From NCBI GenBank assembly GCA_015655975.1, contig DVEP01000016.1:1-6203 (forward strand): a stretch of DNA of 6,203 bases. The letters run 5' to 3'. Source of the stretch: Eubacterium sp. GTDB taxonomy: Bacteria; Bacillota; Clostridia; Oscillospirales; Acutalibacteraceae. This document shows, piece by piece, positions 5,935-6,203 of this stretch; positions within the stretch are counted from its first letter, which is position 1; each line of letters starts with the position of its first letter. The notes below the pieces were generated by a model. The model worked only from the letters and a program-made list of their open reading frames with translations. It had not been told where the DNA came from and searched no databases. A program made the translations under genes and the position numbers.

Positions 5935-5966
5935 AAAAATGGGCAATCCTATATAGGACTGCCCAT
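5935..5966 (-). terminator. Terminator-like palindrome of the ggcaatc/gactgcc family, copy B
   Basis: Positions 5939-5966 form a nearly perfect 28-base palindrome: atgggca pairs with tgcccat and tcctat with atagga. The one A-C mismatch is a G-U pair in minus-strand RNA. Four to five U follow on that strand. It would end a minus-strand transcript coming from the right, whose source gene is not visible, and insulate the ABM-fold gene from it. Confidence 0.75.
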
Positions 5967-5990
5967 TACACTTAACTTATTTTAATTTTT

Positions 5991-6017
5991 ACTTATCCAA
6001 CGGTTTCATTGTCGGGA
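5991..6017. repeat. 27-base direct repeat resembling the lysS 3' end, copy B
   Basis: It matches 1577-1603 at 25 of 27 bases. On the minus strand it reads P-T-M-K-P-L-D-K-stop (stop at 5989-5991), the expected C-terminus of a clostridial lysyl-tRNA synthetase, but the upstream codons (YERTTKRV) do not continue that protein. A family hairpin lies about 30 bases further on, as at copy A. Confidence 0.7.
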
Positions 6018-6203
6018 CCCTTTTTGTGGTTCTTTCATACTCGACCAAGCTGGTGTTAATACTATTAAATTCTCCATATTCCAATTATCCCCCATACTTC
6101 ATATTTTTGCTCTACTTTGAGTCACTTTGCGGGCAAATGATGTAAAATATGATGTAAATGATGTAGGGCGATAGTAGTATATGCAAGAGCATATTCATAT
6201 ACA
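6018..6203. other. Gene-free right edge
   Basis: No convincing gene is seen. On the minus strand a 23-codon frame (ATG at 6077, stop at 6006, beginning MENLIVLTPAWSSMKE) overlaps the repeat, with a poorly spaced ggggga upstream. Three tgatgta units lie at 6138-6165. The stretch may be the distal part of the repeated element whose other copy is at 1523-1736. Confidence 0.35.
6138..6165. repeat. Three tgatgta direct repeats
   Basis: The heptamer tgatgta occurs at 6138-6144, 6150-6156 and 6159-6165, spaced 12 and 9 bases apart. A single copy also occurs at 1729-1735, at a similar distance from the other 27-base repeat (about 125 bases against 120 here). Confidence 0.5.

Noticed and set aside
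1..6203. A defence system, CRISPR array, toxin-antitoxin pair, tRNA or rRNA
   Set aside because: No spaced repeats of CRISPR type, no nuclease, reverse transcriptase or toxin motifs and no cloverleaf or rRNA sequence were seen on either strand.

Overview
The window is A+T-rich DNA of the kind found in low-GC Gram-positive anaerobes. Strong GGAGG-type ribosome binding sites, TTGACA/TATAAT promoters, a TTG start behind a good Shine-Dalgarno and a lipoprotein signal all point to Clostridia, probably a gut Oscillospiraceae or Lachnospiraceae relative. That placement is inferred from style, not from a marker gene. Every chromosomal gene I accept lies on the minus strand, so transcription runs right to left. 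Only the insertion sequence fragment at the left edge reads on the plus strand.

Layout from left to right: (1) 1-163, the right end of an IS3-family (IS150-like) insertion sequence: the last 32 codons of its transposase and a terminal inverted repeat. (2) 203-1065, a PHP-domain metallohydrolase gene broken by a frameshift near a short AT repeat. (3) 1174-1494, a TfoX N-terminal-domain protein. (4) 1495-2018, 524 bases without a convincing gene. It holds a perfect consensus minus-strand promoter, a structured segment with no convincing ORF, a palindrome, and the terminator of the next gene. (5) 2019-2985, a two-gene operon: a small two-helix membrane protein followed by a TetR-family regulator. 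(6) 3202-3630, a small lipoprotein of unknown function with its own promoter and two hairpins in tandem after it. (7) 3770-5335, a 521-residue membrane protein with five predicted helices and two PH-like cytoplasmic domains. (8) 5491-5820, a small protein of the antibiotic-biosynthesis-monooxygenase (ABM) fold. (9) 5821-6203, 383 bases with a promoter, a terminator-like palindrome and the second copy of a repeat.

The genes do not form a recognisable pathway. They look like small independent accessory units: envelope-associated proteins, one regulator and single-domain proteins. The main unusual signal is in the spaces between them. A hairpin with arms ggcaatc/gactgcc occurs in three full copies and one apparent half-copy cut by the insertion sequence. 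A 27-base sequence resembling the last codons of lysS is repeated at 1577 and 5991, each time about 30 bases from such a hairpin. A second hairpin family with a conserved loop follows two genes. The two 27-base copies enclose about 4.4 kb and could be recombination sites, but no recombinase is visible between them. I found no defence system, CRISPR array, tRNA or rRNA.
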